Of a DNA stretch of 64,000 nt, positions 28,402 through 37,380 are shown piece after piece (position 1 is the stretch's first letter; every line of letters begins with the position of its first letter). Location: NCBI RefSeq assembly GCF_012102705.1, contig NZ_JAAVTA010000006.1:62001-126000 (forward strand), written 5' to 3'. Source of the stretch: Haematospirillum sp. H1815 (GTDB taxonomy: Bacteria > Pseudomonadota > Alphaproteobacteria > Rhodospirillales > Rhodospirillaceae). The notes beneath the pieces are model-generated. The model saw only the letters and a list, made by a program, of their open reading frames with translations. It was not told the DNA's origin and did no database searches. A program made the position numbers and the translations under genes.

Positions 28402-28917
28402 ATGCCTTTATCTGCAATATCCTGTCGCCTGTTCTTTTCCTGTATCCTGGGGGCTGCGGTCCTGGCTCTTGCCGGTGCCCTGACGGCCGAGCATGTCTTC
28501 GGTCTGGAGCCGTGCATCCTGTGTCTGTATGAGCGGGTTCCGTGGGTTCTGGCCGGTTTGCTTTCCGCATGCTGGCTTGTTTTTCCCTTTGTCCGACGCA
28601 GCCCCATGCCGGGGGTTCTTCTTGTCACGGCGGTCTTTTCCGCGGGGGCTTCCCTGGCCGGGTATCATGTTGGAGTTGAACAGGGATGGTGGGCTTTTCA
28701 GGGATGTACCGGTGAGCTTCCCGGCCCCTTGGCGCTTGCCGACCTGATGGAGGGGCTGGACCGTCCGGTGCGCCCGGCCTGCAATGTCGTGCAGTGGACC
28801 CTGTTCGGGCTGTCCTTTGCCGGTTACAATGCCTTGGCCTCCCTGTTCATGACGGGGCTGGGTGTGTTTGTCTTCCTGTCGGGCGTGTTCCCGGTTTCCC
28901 GGCAGAAGGGGGAATAA
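28402..28917 (+). CDS. dsbB: Disulfide bond formation protein B family
   Basis: A 171-residue inner-membrane protein with four predicted helices. The quinone-proximal CxxC is C38-x-x-C41 (GLEPCILCLYERVPW), with an arginine following as needed for quinone interaction. The second periplasmic pair is in QGCTGELPG and RPACNVVQW. It re-oxidises DsbA with quinone. ATG 28402 gives the family length. The coq7 gene begins three bases after its stop, so the two are co-transcribed; a link between quinone synthesis and a quinone-using enzyme is plausible. Confidence 0.9.
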   Translation: MPLSAISCRLFFSCILGAAVLALAGALTAEHVFGLEPCILCLYERVPWVLAGLLSACWLVFPFVRRSPMPGVLLVTAVFSAGASLAGYHVGVEQGWWAFQGCTGELPGPLALADLMEGLDRPVRPACNVVQWTLFGLSFAGYNALASLFMTGLGVFVFLSGVFPVSRQKGE

Positions 28918-28920
28918 GCC

Positions 28921-29523
28921 ATGACCAAAAGCCTTGTTCGTGAATCGTCTTCTGCGGCCAGGGATATGCCTGCCGGGCGGACAGCCGACAGGCATATCCC
29001 CGGTGACTTGACCCGCGAGCAGCTTCTGGAGCGTTTTGTGCGGGTCAATCATGCCGGAGAATATGGTGCCGTCCGGATCTATACCGGGCAGCTTGCTGTT
29101 CTCTCGAAAGGAAGGCATGCGCAAACCCTGCGTCATATGCTGGACCAGGAAGTAGAGCACTGCACCTACTTTGAGAGACAGGTTGCCGCGCGGCATGTGC
29201 GTCCGACCGCCCTGCAGCCGTTGTGGCATGTCGCCGGCTGGATGCTGGGGGCGGGAACGGCCCTGTTGGGTGAAAAAGCAGCGATGGCCTGTACCGTGGC
29301 TGTCGAGGAAGCGATTGACGAGCATTATCAGGGCCAGATCGACCAGCTGGGTGATGATGAGAAGCCCCTGCGTGACACGATTGTCCGCTTCCGCGAGGAA
29401 GAGCTGGAGCACCGTGACATCGGGTATGAGAATGGTGCAGAGCAGGCACCGGCCTATACCCTTCTGCATGGTGCGGTCAAGGCCGGAACCCGGCTCGCAA
29501 TCTGGCTGTCCGAGCGTATCTGA
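28921..29523 (+). CDS. coq7: 3-demethoxyubiquinol 3-hydroxylase (Coq7/UbiF-type)
   Basis: A 200-residue diiron monooxygenase of ubiquinone synthesis. The iron ligands are visible in order: E in VNHAGEYGAVRIYTGQ, E-x-x-H in LDQEVEHCTYF, E in VEEAIDEHY and E-x-x-H in EEELEHRDIG. It is membrane-associated through helical edges. It is in an operon with dsbB (3-nt gap). A hairpin at 29537-29572 may end transcription. Confidence 0.94.
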   Translation: MTKSLVRESSSAARDMPAGRTADRHIPGDLTREQLLERFVRVNHAGEYGAVRIYTGQLAVLSKGRHAQTLRHMLDQEVEHCTYFERQVAARHVRPTALQPLWHVAGWMLGAGTALLGEKAAMACTVAVEEAIDEHYQGQIDQLGDDEKPLRDTIVRFREEELEHRDIGYENGAEQAPAYTLLHGAVKAGTRLAIWLSERI

Positions 29524-29536
29524 GAACAGCCTTCAC

Positions 29537-29572
29537 CCCGGGGCCGTGCGTTCAGGCAACGCTTGCCCCGGG
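29537..29572. terminator. GC-rich hairpin between convergent coq7 and gate-protein genes
   Basis: An 8-bp stem (CCCGGGGC / GCCCCGGG) with a 20-nt loop, sitting between two gene ends. There is no strong T-tract, so its role as a terminator is uncertain. Confidence 0.4.
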
Positions 29573-29586
29573 ATTGGTCTTTCCGG

Positions 29587-30585
29587 TCAGGATGATGCGG
29601 CTTTGGCTTCGCTGTCCTGCGGTTCTCTACAGAATACCAAACGATGGAACAGGCTGTCCGGCATGGCGTGGATGATGCGCGCCAGAACCGCAATCACGCC
29701 GACGGCCATGATGATGCGGGCGACGATGATGCCGCTCCAATGTCCGCCCATGGCCAGAACCAGAAGACTGTCCTCGATCAGGTTGTGGCACAGCGACATG
29801 AAGCACACCGAGATCACCACATCCCGTGGCTTCAGAGCGCCGCTGCGGGCCCGGTCGATAATCAGCCCGCCACCATAGGTCAGACCCAGCAGCACACCGA
29901 CCATGGTCAGGGGTGCCGCATCACGGCTCATGCCCATAACGCGCAGAAGGGGGCCCATGATCCGGGTCAGCCAGGCGGTGATCCCGGTACGGTCCATGAT
30001 GCGCAGGACCAGCACAAGCCCGGCAATAACCGGCAGAATGACGGCCAGTGATTTCAGGCTTTCGATCAGCCATACCAGACGGGTTTGCGTCTGAGATGCG
30101 CCTTCTGTTGCCAACAGGACCGTGCCCGGTTCCTGCAGGATATCCAAGTGTCCGTAAAAGGCCTGCAGAAGCGCCCCCTGTCCAACGGCAAAGGCCATAC
30201 GCAGCAGAACCGTCAGGGCAATGCCTACGCCGGCACGGCGGGCAACCCTCAGTTCGATCGGGAAGCTGTGCGCGGCCAGCATCATGCCGCCCAGAACGGT
30301 TAGGTCGGCGGCGCTGAGGGACATTTCGGGCAGCAGGCCCAGCAAGACAGCCACGCCGCCGTAAATACCCACCAGGCAGGTGGTGGCCCAGACCATGCCG
30401 GTCTCCGGGGGCAGGCCGACCAGGCCGGTCAGGGGTTCAAAGGCTGCGGCCAGCAATGGAACCGCATCCAGTTCGACGGCGATGCGCACCAGCACCATGA
30501 CCGGGACCATGATTTTCAGCAGTGACCAGTACAGGCGCAGGGTGTCGCGGCCAATAGCCTTTACAAAGGAAGCAGGAGAGGACAT
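29587..30585 (-). CDS. Nucleoside-recognition (Gate) domain membrane protein
   Basis: A 332-residue membrane protein with about nine hydrophobic segments and two Gate-type halves (VWATTCLVGIYGGVAVLLGLLPE and VGVLLGLTYGGGLIIDRA). It is related to the SpmA/SpmB and FeoB-gate fold. The substrate is unknown. ATG 30585 gives a start MSSPASFVKAIGRD like relatives; an upstream in-frame start at 30690 would overlap purD. It follows purD by 91 nt on the same strand. Confidence 0.8.
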   Translation of the reverse strand: MSSPASFVKAIGRDTLRLYWSLLKIMVPVMVLVRIAVELDAVPLLAAAFEPLTGLVGLPPETGMVWATTCLVGIYGGVAVLLGLLPEMSLSAADLTVLGGMMLAAHSFPIELRVARRAGVGIALTVLLRMAFAVGQGALLQAFYGHLDILQEPGTVLLATEGASQTQTRLVWLIESLKSLAVILPVIAGLVLVLRIMDRTGITAWLTRIMGPLLRVMGMSRDAAPLTMVGVLLGLTYGGGLIIDRARSGALKPRDVVISVCFMSLCHNLIEDSLLVLAMGGHWSGIIVARIIMAVGVIAVLARIIHAMPDSLFHRLVFCREPQDSEAKAASS

Positions 30586-30676
30586 GTACAATCCGGTTTC
30601 AGAGAAAGGGCATGCCTGATATTTATCAGGCAGCCGCGTGGAGGGAGTGTAGTGAAAAAGAGGTGTGACGGTATGG

Positions 30677-31957
30677 TCACGTCTGTTCACGGGCTACGGC
30701 ACGCCAGCCGATATCCCGCCGGCAGAATCCATCCGGCCAGTCCAGGGTATCGACAGCGGTGTAGGCGCGTTTCTGTGCCTCGGTGACCGTCCTGCCAAGG
30801 GCGGTGATTCCCAGAACCCGCCCCCCGGCCGCAAGAATACGCCCGTTTTCTTCACGGGTTCCGGCGTGGCAGACAAAGACACCTTCGCAGCGGGACGCGG
30901 CATCAAGCCCACGGATTTCAGTATTGCGGGCATAGGCACCGGGATAGCCACGTGCTGCCATCACTACCACCAGGGCGGCCTGATCCTTCCAGCGCAGGTG
31001 GATATCCGCCAGTCGTCCTTCCGCTGCGGCCAGCAGGACCTCCAAGATGTCACTGTCCAGGCGCTCCATCAGAACCTGACATTCGGGGTCGCCGAAGCGC
31101 ACATTGTATTCCAGAACCTTGGGGCCATCAGCGGTCAGCATGACCCCGCAGAAGAGGACACCACGATAGGGGCGCCCCAGTTTCTTCATGTGGGCCACAG
31201 TGGGCAGGATGGCCTTCTGCATCAGTTCGTCACGCAGGGCATCGGTAAAAGCCGGGGCTGGACAATAGGCCCCCATGCCACCGGTATTGGGGCCTGTATC
31301 CCCGTCTCCGACCGCCTTGTGATCCTGTGCGGCAGCCAGAGGAATGGCTGTTTCGCCGTCACTGATGGCAAAGAAGCTGAGTTCCTCGCCTTCCAGAAAC
31401 TGTTCAATGATAATTTCTGTACCGGCATCTCCGAAAATGCGTCGGTCCATGATGTCTGTGACCGCTTGAAGGGCCTCTGCGGTGTTCTGGCACAGGATCA
31501 CGCCCTTGCCTGCGGCCAGGCCATCGGTCTTGATGACAATCGGAGCACCTTTTTCGGTGACAAAGTCCCGGGCAGCATGGCTGTCGGTGAATCGCTGGTA
31601 CCAGGCCGTCGGGACAGCGGCATCACGCAGGACATCCTTCATGAAGCCCTTGGAGCCTTCCAGCGCCGCGGCGGCTGCCGATGGGCCGAAGACCTTGATG
31701 CCGGCTTCTTGCAGACGGTCGGCAAGGCCGAGAACCAGCGGTGCTTCCGGGCCGATAACCACCAGGTCCACGGCATGGGTCTTGGCCCACGCGGTCAGGT
31801 CAACCACCGCTTCGGCGGCAACAGGTACCAGGGTAGCAAGGGCAGCAATGCCGGCATTGCCGGGGGCGCAAAACAGGGCGGAACAGCGCGGAGACTGACT
31901 CAGGGCCCGGCACAGGGCATGTTCCCGCCCGCCTGAGCCAACAACCAGAACTTTCAT
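30677..31957 (-). CDS. purD: Phosphoribosylamine-glycine ligase
   Basis: A 426-residue ATP-grasp enzyme, second step of de novo purine synthesis. It starts MKVLVVGSGGREHALC and carries GPEAPLVLGLADRL, KTDGLAAGKGVILC, EGEELSFFAISDG and NVRFGDPECQVLM. ATG 31957 has an AAAGAGAA site upstream. Divergent from xseA across a 111-nt gap. Confidence 0.95.
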   Translation of the reverse strand: MKVLVVGSGGREHALCRALSQSPRCSALFCAPGNAGIAALATLVPVAAEAVVDLTAWAKTHAVDLVVIGPEAPLVLGLADRLQEAGIKVFGPSAAAAALEGSKGFMKDVLRDAAVPTAWYQRFTDSHAARDFVTEKGAPIVIKTDGLAAGKGVILCQNTAEALQAVTDIMDRRIFGDAGTEIIIEQFLEGEELSFFAISDGETAIPLAAAQDHKAVGDGDTGPNTGGMGAYCPAPAFTDALRDELMQKAILPTVAHMKKLGRPYRGVLFCGVMLTADGPKVLEYNVRFGDPECQVLMERLDSDILEVLLAAAEGRLADIHLRWKDQAALVVVMAARGYPGAYARNTEIRGLDAASRCEGVFVCHAGTREENGRILAAGGRVLGITALGRTVTEAQKRAYTAVDTLDWPDGFCRRDIGWRAVAREQT

Positions 31958-32068
31958 GGTGTTCTCTTTCGACCAAAGATATTTACCGGCAACGGCTGTT
32001 GTTCTAGCATCCTGTTTTCGCCCCGTCACCTTCTGTGCTGAAGACAAGAAACGGCCATCGCCCACGTT

Positions 32069-33631
32069 ATGACAGCAACTGAAACCACCGGCCAGGCAGA
32101 TCCGGTTCACAATCTGCCCGAACGTACTGTTTCCGAGGTCTCCGCCGACCTGAAGCGCACGGTGGAGGATCATTTTGCCCGTGTCCGGGTGCGTGGTGAA
32201 ATCAGCCAGCCCAAGCTGGCCGGGTCAGGCCATTGTTATCTGCGTCTGAAGGATGACAATGCTGTTCTGGACGGCGTGATCTGGAAGGGCACGTACCCGA
32301 AGCTGGGAACCAAGCCGCAGGATGGTCTGGAGGTTATTGTTACCGGGCGTCTGACCACGTGGCCCGGGCGTTCGTCCTATCAGATTGTGATTGAATCCCT
32401 TGAGCTGGCCGGGGAAGGGGCCCTGCTCAAGCTTCTGGAAGAACGCCGGCGTCGGTTGGCCGCAGAAGGTCTTTTTGATCCTGCAACCAAGAAGGCGCTG
32501 CCGTTCCTGCCCCGGGTGATCGGTGTGGTCACCAGCCCGACGGGGGCGGTGATCCGCGATATCCTGCACCGCTTGTCCGACCGCTTCCCGGTTCATGTTC
32601 TGGTCTGGCCGGTTCTTGTACAGGGAGAGGGCGCCGCCGCCCAGATTGCCGCAGCGGTCCGGGGCTTCAACGCGCTGGGTTCCGACAGCCCTGTTGTTCG
32701 TCCCGATCTTGTGATCGTGGCCCGGGGTGGCGGATCTTTGGAAGACCTGATGGCCTTCAACGAGGAAGAGGTCGTGCGGGCTGTTGCGGCATCGGACATT
32801 CCTGTTATTTCCGCCGTAGGGCACGAGACCGACACGACCCTGTGTGACTTTGCCGCGGACCGGCGGGCTCCCACCCCGACCGGGGCTGCGGAAATTGCTG
32901 TGCCGGTGCGTCTGGACCTGTGTGTGCAGGTGGCCGATGTGGCCCGCCGTTTGACAGCGGCAACACGGCGGAGCTTTGCAGAGCAGGGGACCCGGTTGCA
33001 GGGCTTGGCTCGTGGCCTGCCACCCCTTGACCGTCTGGTGCAGGGCCATGTGCAGCGTCTGGAAGACCGGGCGGGGCGTCTGGGAACGGCTGTTGGCAGT
33101 TTTCTGGAACGGAATCGGTCCAGCTTTCTGGCTCTGGCGGCAGCCTTGCGCCATCCGCGTGACCGGGTGGCAATGGCCTCTGCCCGTCTTGATACGGTCG
33201 GATCCGCTCTGTCCGGTGCCTTTCGGCTGTCTCTGGGAGGTACTTCTACCCGACTGGGGGCCGCTGCGGTCCGTTTGGCAGCCGTATCACCGGTGCGTGG
33301 TCTTGCGCAGGGGCAGGATCGTGTAACCGGTCTGGAGCAGCGTCTGGTGGCCGCAATGCGCCGTTTGCAGCAGGATGAGGGGCAGCGGTTGCTCAATGCC
33401 GCAGAGCGTCTTGAGGCGGCTTCGTGGCAGCGTGCCTTGCAGCGTGGTTATGCTGTGGTTCGGGACTCCAATGGTCTGCTGGTTGACCGCAGGGCTTCCG
33501 TGCGCGTCGGGGATGTCCTGTCCATCCAGCTTGCGGATGGAGACCTGCCTGTTGTGGCTCGTGGCCCCGGGGGGCGGGTTTCACGCCGGACTCGGCAGGT
33601 TTCCGACCCCCGGCAGGATTCGCTGTTCTGA
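32069..33631 (+). CDS. xseA: Exodeoxyribonuclease VII large subunit
   Basis: A 520-residue nuclease subunit that degrades single-stranded DNA with XseB. It has an N-terminal OB-fold (VRVRGEISQPKLAGSGHCYLRLKD) and the catalytic core with GVVTSPTGAVIRDILH and VIVARGGGSLEDLMAFNEE...AVGHETDTTLCDFAADRRAPTP (split here). A long helical coiled coil follows, then a C-terminal beta segment. xseB is not in the window. Confidence 0.94.
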   Translation: MTATETTGQADPVHNLPERTVSEVSADLKRTVEDHFARVRVRGEISQPKLAGSGHCYLRLKDDNAVLDGVIWKGTYPKLGTKPQDGLEVIVTGRLTTWPGRSSYQIVIESLELAGEGALLKLLEERRRRLAAEGLFDPATKKALPFLPRVIGVVTSPTGAVIRDILHRLSDRFPVHVLVWPVLVQGEGAAAQIAAAVRGFNALGSDSPVVRPDLVIVARGGGSLEDLMAFNEEEVVRAVAASDIPVISAVGHETDTTLCDFAADRRAPTPTGAAEIAVPVRLDLCVQVADVARRLTAATRRSFAEQGTRLQGLARGLPPLDRLVQGHVQRLEDRAGRLGTAVGSFLERNRSSFLALAAALRHPRDRVAMASARLDTVGSALSGAFRLSLGGTSTRLGAAAVRLAAVSPVRGLAQGQDRVTGLEQRLVAAMRRLQQDEGQRLLNAAERLEAASWQRALQRGYAVVRDSNGLLVDRRASVRVGDVLSIQLADGDLPVVARGPGGRVSRRTRQVSDPRQDSLF

Positions 33632-33761
33632 CCCCCGGTTTTCGGCTGTGTTCGCACAGTCATATTCCTTGTCCGGGGCTTGACGGTCTAGAGCGGCGGG
33701 GATTGTCTTGTCCATCAAGCCTGCCCCCTGACGTTCCGGGGCTGGGATCAGGGAGCCCGTT

Positions 33762-34097
33762 ATGGCGTTTGTTGAATGGTCTGTTTATGCGGTTCGTCTG
33801 AAGCGGTGTGCTGAACGTATGAGCCGGGCGCGAACCGTGGAAGAACTGCGGGTCTGTGTTGCCGAGAACACCCAGCTCTGGGCCCAGCTGGACGAGCTTC
33901 TGAGCGAGCGCCTGGAGGCCCGGTGCGCGGATTTTCGTACCCTGCACAACCGGGCTCGTTATGTAGCCGAGACATCCGCCGTGATCCCGACCCTGTCAGA
34001 TTCGCACATCGAGGCTTTTATTGCCATTAACCGTCAGAGCGCTGAAATCCTGCCGATGCTGGATCTGTCGGCCGATATCAACCCGGTACGGAACTGA
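33762..34097 (+). CDS. Small hypothetical protein, faint FlaF-like pattern
   Basis: 111 residues, all-helical, no signal peptide or membrane segment. The pattern NTQLWAQLDELL near residue 45 and IEAFIAINRQSAEIL near the end recalls FlaF, the regulator of flagellin expression in alphaproteobacteria (an LW.. motif, then L..LI.INR at the C-terminus). The similarity is weak and judged by eye. The gene begins 130 nt after xseA, and its 3' end overlaps the convergent hydrolase gene by 20 nt. No flagellar neighbours are adjacent, which argues for caution. Confidence 0.55.
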   Translation: MAFVEWSVYAVRLKRCAERMSRARTVEELRVCVAENTQLWAQLDELLSERLEARCADFRTLHNRARYVAETSAVIPTLSDSHIEAFIAINRQSAEILPMLDLSADINPVRN

Positions 34098-34905
34098 CGG
34101 CGCGATTCCCCTCTTTCTGACGCTCAAGGACGGAGTCCAAGGCCCTGCCCAGACAGGCCAGATCCTGGGGGCGGGAGAGTCGGTGGTCGCCGGACTTGAT
34201 CAGGATACATTCCACACTGGCTGAGCGCAGATGATCTGCCAGCCGCACGGATGTGTCCCACGGTACGGTATCATCCTGTTGCCCGTGCAGAAGGCAAACG
34301 GGACCATCAAAAGGCAAAGGGGTTCGCAGGACCAGGTTCTGCCTGCCATCCTCAAAGAAGGCTTTGGTGAAAACATAGGGTCGTTCTGAATAAGGGCACG
34401 GGATTTCCGTGCGTCCCTGTGTTTCCACATCCTGGCGCTGGGCCGGGCTCAGGGCTGACCATGTCAGGTCTTCGCTAAAGTCGGGTGCGGCGGCAATCCC
34501 CACCAGTCCGGCCACACGCTGTGGACGGGCCCGGGCCGCCAGAAGCATAAGCCACCCACCCATGGATGATCCGACCAGGATTTGTGGCCCCTCTGTCAGG
34601 GTATCCAGAACAGCCAGGGTATCTTCGACCCATGCGCTAATCGTGCCTTCGTCGAAGCGCCCGGATGAAGCACCGTGGCCCATCTGGTCGAAGCGAACAA
34701 AGGCTCGCCCTTGCATCCGGCACCGTTGCTCCATATACAAGGCTTTGTCACCCTCCATGTCCGACATCAGGCCGTGCAGGAATACAACGCCGGTCGTGGC
34801 GTTCGGGTTTGTTTGTGCCAGGCTCCGGAATGCAAGGAAACGTCCGCCGGGGCAGGGCATGTTTTGTGGTTTTGCAGATGCAGGGTACCCGGTTGTGGTA
34901 TTCAT
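34078..34905 (-). CDS. Alpha/beta hydrolase
   Basis: 275 residues with the alpha/beta-hydrolase fold: VVFLHGLMSDMEG (oxyanion strand), FDQMGHGASSG, nucleophile elbow GSSMGGW, LLHGQQDDTVPW (acid), and a late GDHRLSRP histidine. The pattern is similar to ABHD10/serine-hydrolase carboxylesterases, which act on acyl thioesters or palmitoyl groups. The substrate is not predictable. Starts at ATG 34905. Confidence 0.83.
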   Translation of the reverse strand: MNTTTGYPASAKPQNMPCPGGRFLAFRSLAQTNPNATTGVVFLHGLMSDMEGDKALYMEQRCRMQGRAFVRFDQMGHGASSGRFDEGTISAWVEDTLAVLDTLTEGPQILVGSSMGGWLMLLAARARPQRVAGLVGIAAAPDFSEDLTWSALSPAQRQDVETQGRTEIPCPYSERPYVFTKAFFEDGRQNLVLRTPLPFDGPVCLLHGQQDDTVPWDTSVRLADHLRSASVECILIKSGDHRLSRPQDLACLGRALDSVLERQKEGNRAVSSVPG

Positions 34906-34952
34906 CAGGAATGGTCTTTCGAAATGAAAACAGAGTCTGTGGGTTGGCCAGA

Positions 34953-36122
34953 GTGACGCACCTTAACACTGATTCTGCAGGCGAGCAGCCTGTCCCGGTG
35001 ATTTTGCAGGTTCTGCCCCGTCTGGTGACAGGCGGTGTGGAGCGGGGCACGGTCGAAGTGGCGGCCGCGTTGCAGGCCGCAGGCTGGAAGGCGGTTGTCG
35101 CCAGCGAGGGTGGCCCGATGGTGCGCGAGCTGGACCGGGTTGGTGCCCTGCATGTGACCCTGCCGATGGCCAGCAAGAACCCTTGTCGCCTGCGTGCAAA
35201 TACGGATGCCTTGAGAGCCCTGATCCGCGAGCACGGTGTTTCCTTGGTTCATGTTCGTTCCCGGGCACCGGGCTGGGCGGCTTTGCGGGCGGCGCGGAGT
35301 GAGGGTGTGCCCCTGGTCACGACCTTCCACGGTACCTATAACCTTGGTGTTTTGGGGGTCAAGCGTCCCTATAACAAGGTGATGGTGATGGGGGACCGGG
35401 TTATTGCCATTTCCCGTTTTATCCGTGGCCATATCCTGGACCATTACCTGCCTGATGACGGCCCGGTCCGGGTTATCCACCGTGGTGTGGATATCAGCCG
35501 CTTTGATCCGGACCGGGTCAGTGCGGAACGCATGATCCAGCTCAGTCGTCGCTGGCGCCTGTCCGACGGGGAGCCGGTGATCATGTTGCCCGGGCGTCTG
35601 ACCCGCTGGAAGGGGCAATTGCTCTTGATTGATGCCCTGTCGCGTCTGAAGGATCGTCGTTTCCGCTGTATACTTGTTGGATCGGACCAGGGGCGGACGT
35701 CGTTCCGGCGCAAGCTGGAGCGTGCGGTGGCCCGTGCCGGCCTTGAAGATCGTGTGCTTCTGGCCGGGGAGTGCAATGACATGCCCGCTGCCTACATGGT
35801 CAGCGATGTCGTTGTCAGTGCTTCTACGGATCCGGAAGCCTTTGGCCGGGTATGTGCCGAAGGTCAGGCCATGGGGCGCCCCGTTGTGGCTCCTGATCAC
35901 GGGGCCGCGCCTGAAATTGTCGAGCCGGGTCGCACCGGTTGGCTGTTTGCCCCCGGGCAAGCAGATAGTCTGGCCGCCGCCCTGGCCGAGTGTCTGGATC
36001 TGGATGCCGCGCAACGTCTGGAACTGTCCGCCCGTGCCATTGCACACGTGCGGGAGCAGTTTACAACCGACGCCATGTGCCGACAGACCCTGGATGTGTA
36101 CCGGGAGCTTCTGGGGCGGTGA
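34953..36122 (+). CDS. Family 4 glycosyltransferase
   Basis: About 389 residues from GTG 34953; ATG 34911 in the same frame would add 14 residues, and the choice is uncertain. GT-B fold: N-terminal VLPRLVTGGVERGTVEVA, linker RVIHRGVDISRFDPD, and a C-terminal GT4 domain with MLPGRLTRWKGQLLLIDAL and an E-x7-E region (DPEAFGRVCAEGQAMGRPVVAPDHGAAPEIV, split). It probably adds a sugar in LPS core or another envelope glycan, because a heptosyltransferase-type gene overlaps its stop codon by four bases (GTGA). Confidence 0.87.
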   Translation: MTHLNTDSAGEQPVPVILQVLPRLVTGGVERGTVEVAAALQAAGWKAVVASEGGPMVRELDRVGALHVTLPMASKNPCRLRANTDALRALIREHGVSLVHVRSRAPGWAALRAARSEGVPLVTTFHGTYNLGVLGVKRPYNKVMVMGDRVIAISRFIRGHILDHYLPDDGPVRVIHRGVDISRFDPDRVSAERMIQLSRRWRLSDGEPVIMLPGRLTRWKGQLLLIDALSRLKDRRFRCILVGSDQGRTSFRRKLERAVARAGLEDRVLLAGECNDMPAAYMVSDVVVSASTDPEAFGRVCAEGQAMGRPVVAPDHGAAPEIVEPGRTGWLFAPGQADSLAAALAECLDLDAAQRLELSARAIAHVREQFTTDAMCRQTLDVYRELLGR

Positions 36123-37069
36123 GTGCCGGTTTGCAGCGTATTCTGGTGATCAAGCTCTCGGCGCTGGGCGATTTTGTCCAGGCTTTTGGTCCGTTTGCCG
36201 CTCTTCGTGCAGCCCATCCGCGTGCACACATCACCTTGCTGACAACAGCCCCGTATGTGGCTCTGGCAGAAGCATCTCCCTGGTTTGACGCGGTGTGGAC
36301 AGACAGCCGTCCCCGCATCTGGCAGGTGCCATCCTTGCTGGCGTTGCGATCTCGTTTGCGCGGTGGTCGGTTCGACCGGGTTTATGATCTGCAGACATCC
36401 TGGCGCTCATCGTCCTATCGACGGCTTATTGGTGGTGATGTGGAATGGAATGGCATTGCCCGTGGCTGCAGTCATCCGCACGACAATCCGCAACGGGACC
36501 TGATGCATACGGTTGAACGCCAGGCCGAGCAGCTGCATGTGGCCGGTATTGAGGCTATTCCGTCTCTGGATTTCTCTTGGCTGGAGAGGGGCACTCTGTC
36601 GTGTGGTTCCCTGCCCGATGGTCCCTTTGCCCTTCTTGTACCCGGCGGAGCCCCGCACCGTCCTGACAAGCGCTGGCCCGCAGACCATTATGCCGCACTG
36701 GCCCGTGTTTTGCTGCAATCCGGACAGACACCGGTTGTCATCGGGACTGCGGCTGAGCAGTCTGAAGCGGATGCCATTATGTCCTGGTGTCCCGGTGCCC
36801 TGTCGCTGGTTGGCAGGACGTCTATCATCGATCTGGCCGTTCTGGCTCGTCGGGCAACGCTGGCGGTCGGGAATGATACCGGCCCGATGCATCTTCTGGC
36901 CGGTATCGGGTGTCGGTCGGTTGTGTTGTATTCATCCGCTTCCGATCCGCGTCTGTGTGGGCAACGTGGTCCGGATGTAATCATTCTGCAGTCCTCTGAT
37001 CTGGCGGCCATGCCGGTTGCCCATGTGTGTGAGGCCCTGGGTCTGCCCGGACTCGACAGTGCAGGGTAA
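36119..37069 (+). CDS. Glycosyltransferase family 9 (heptosyltransferase-like)
   Basis: 316 residues starting at GTG 36119, which overlaps the stop of the preceding glycosyltransferase gene (GTGA). Family 9 marks are ILVIKLSALGDFVQAFGPFAALRAAHP at the N-terminus, LLVPGGAPHRPDKRWPADHYA in the nucleotide-sugar part, and VGNDTGPMHLLAGIG near the end. Such enzymes transfer ADP-heptose or a related sugar to the LPS core on the cytoplasmic side of the inner membrane. The exact acceptor is unknown. It forms a two-gene operon with the GT4 gene. Confidence 0.86.
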   Translation: MSAGLQRILVIKLSALGDFVQAFGPFAALRAAHPRAHITLLTTAPYVALAEASPWFDAVWTDSRPRIWQVPSLLALRSRLRGGRFDRVYDLQTSWRSSSYRRLIGGDVEWNGIARGCSHPHDNPQRDLMHTVERQAEQLHVAGIEAIPSLDFSWLERGTLSCGSLPDGPFALLVPGGAPHRPDKRWPADHYAALARVLLQSGQTPVVIGTAAEQSEADAIMSWCPGALSLVGRTSIIDLAVLARRATLAVGNDTGPMHLLAGIGCRSVVLYSSASDPRLCGQRGPDVIILQSSDLAAMPVAHVCEALGLPGLDSAG

Positions 37070-37070
37070 A

Positions 37071-37232
37071 ATGCGCTATTCCGGGGCTTGGTTTTTTCTT
37101 CGGATGGGACTCTCCTGCGTGTCGTGTATTGTCGTTTGCCCCGGTGCTTCCGGTTTTGCCGCTGCCCTGTTTCACGGCAGGGACGGGATCCGAACTAGTG
37201 GCACGGGGCCCGCAGTGACCCCTGTGGTCTGA
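37071..37232 (+). CDS. Possible small protein with signal-peptide-like N-terminus
   Basis: A 53-residue frame beginning one base after the heptosyltransferase-like stop codon, with an AGGG site 4-5 nt ahead of ATG 37071. The first 32 residues are hydrophobic after a basic start (MRYSGAWFFLRMGLSC...FAAA), like a signal peptide or membrane anchor. The remainder is Gly/Thr/Pro-rich. I recognise no family. It could equally be a chance frame in the thrS leader. Confidence 0.25.
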   Translation: MRYSGAWFFLRMGLSCVSCIVVCPGASGFAAALFHGRDGIRTSGTGPAVTPVV

Positions 37233-37380
37233 TCCTGCCGTTCCTCGTTTTGTTGTGTTGCTGATTCCGGGTCGTGCCGATCCGTATTCTGGCTGATGTT
37301 TTCCCTGTTCCGGCCCGATATTCTGTTTTCCGTACCGTGGTGTAACGGGCTGCGACGCTGAAGAGATATAGAGACAAATC
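37233..37380. other. Leader region of thrS
   Basis: 148 nt of pyrimidine-rich sequence before thrS. No T-box or clear terminator-antiterminator structure was recognised. Confidence 0.4.

Noticed and set aside
34905-36047. 380-codon minus-strand frame opposite the glycosyltransferase
   Set aside because: Composition is rich in Gln, His and Thr as expected of a shadow; the plus-strand frame carries GT4 motifs.
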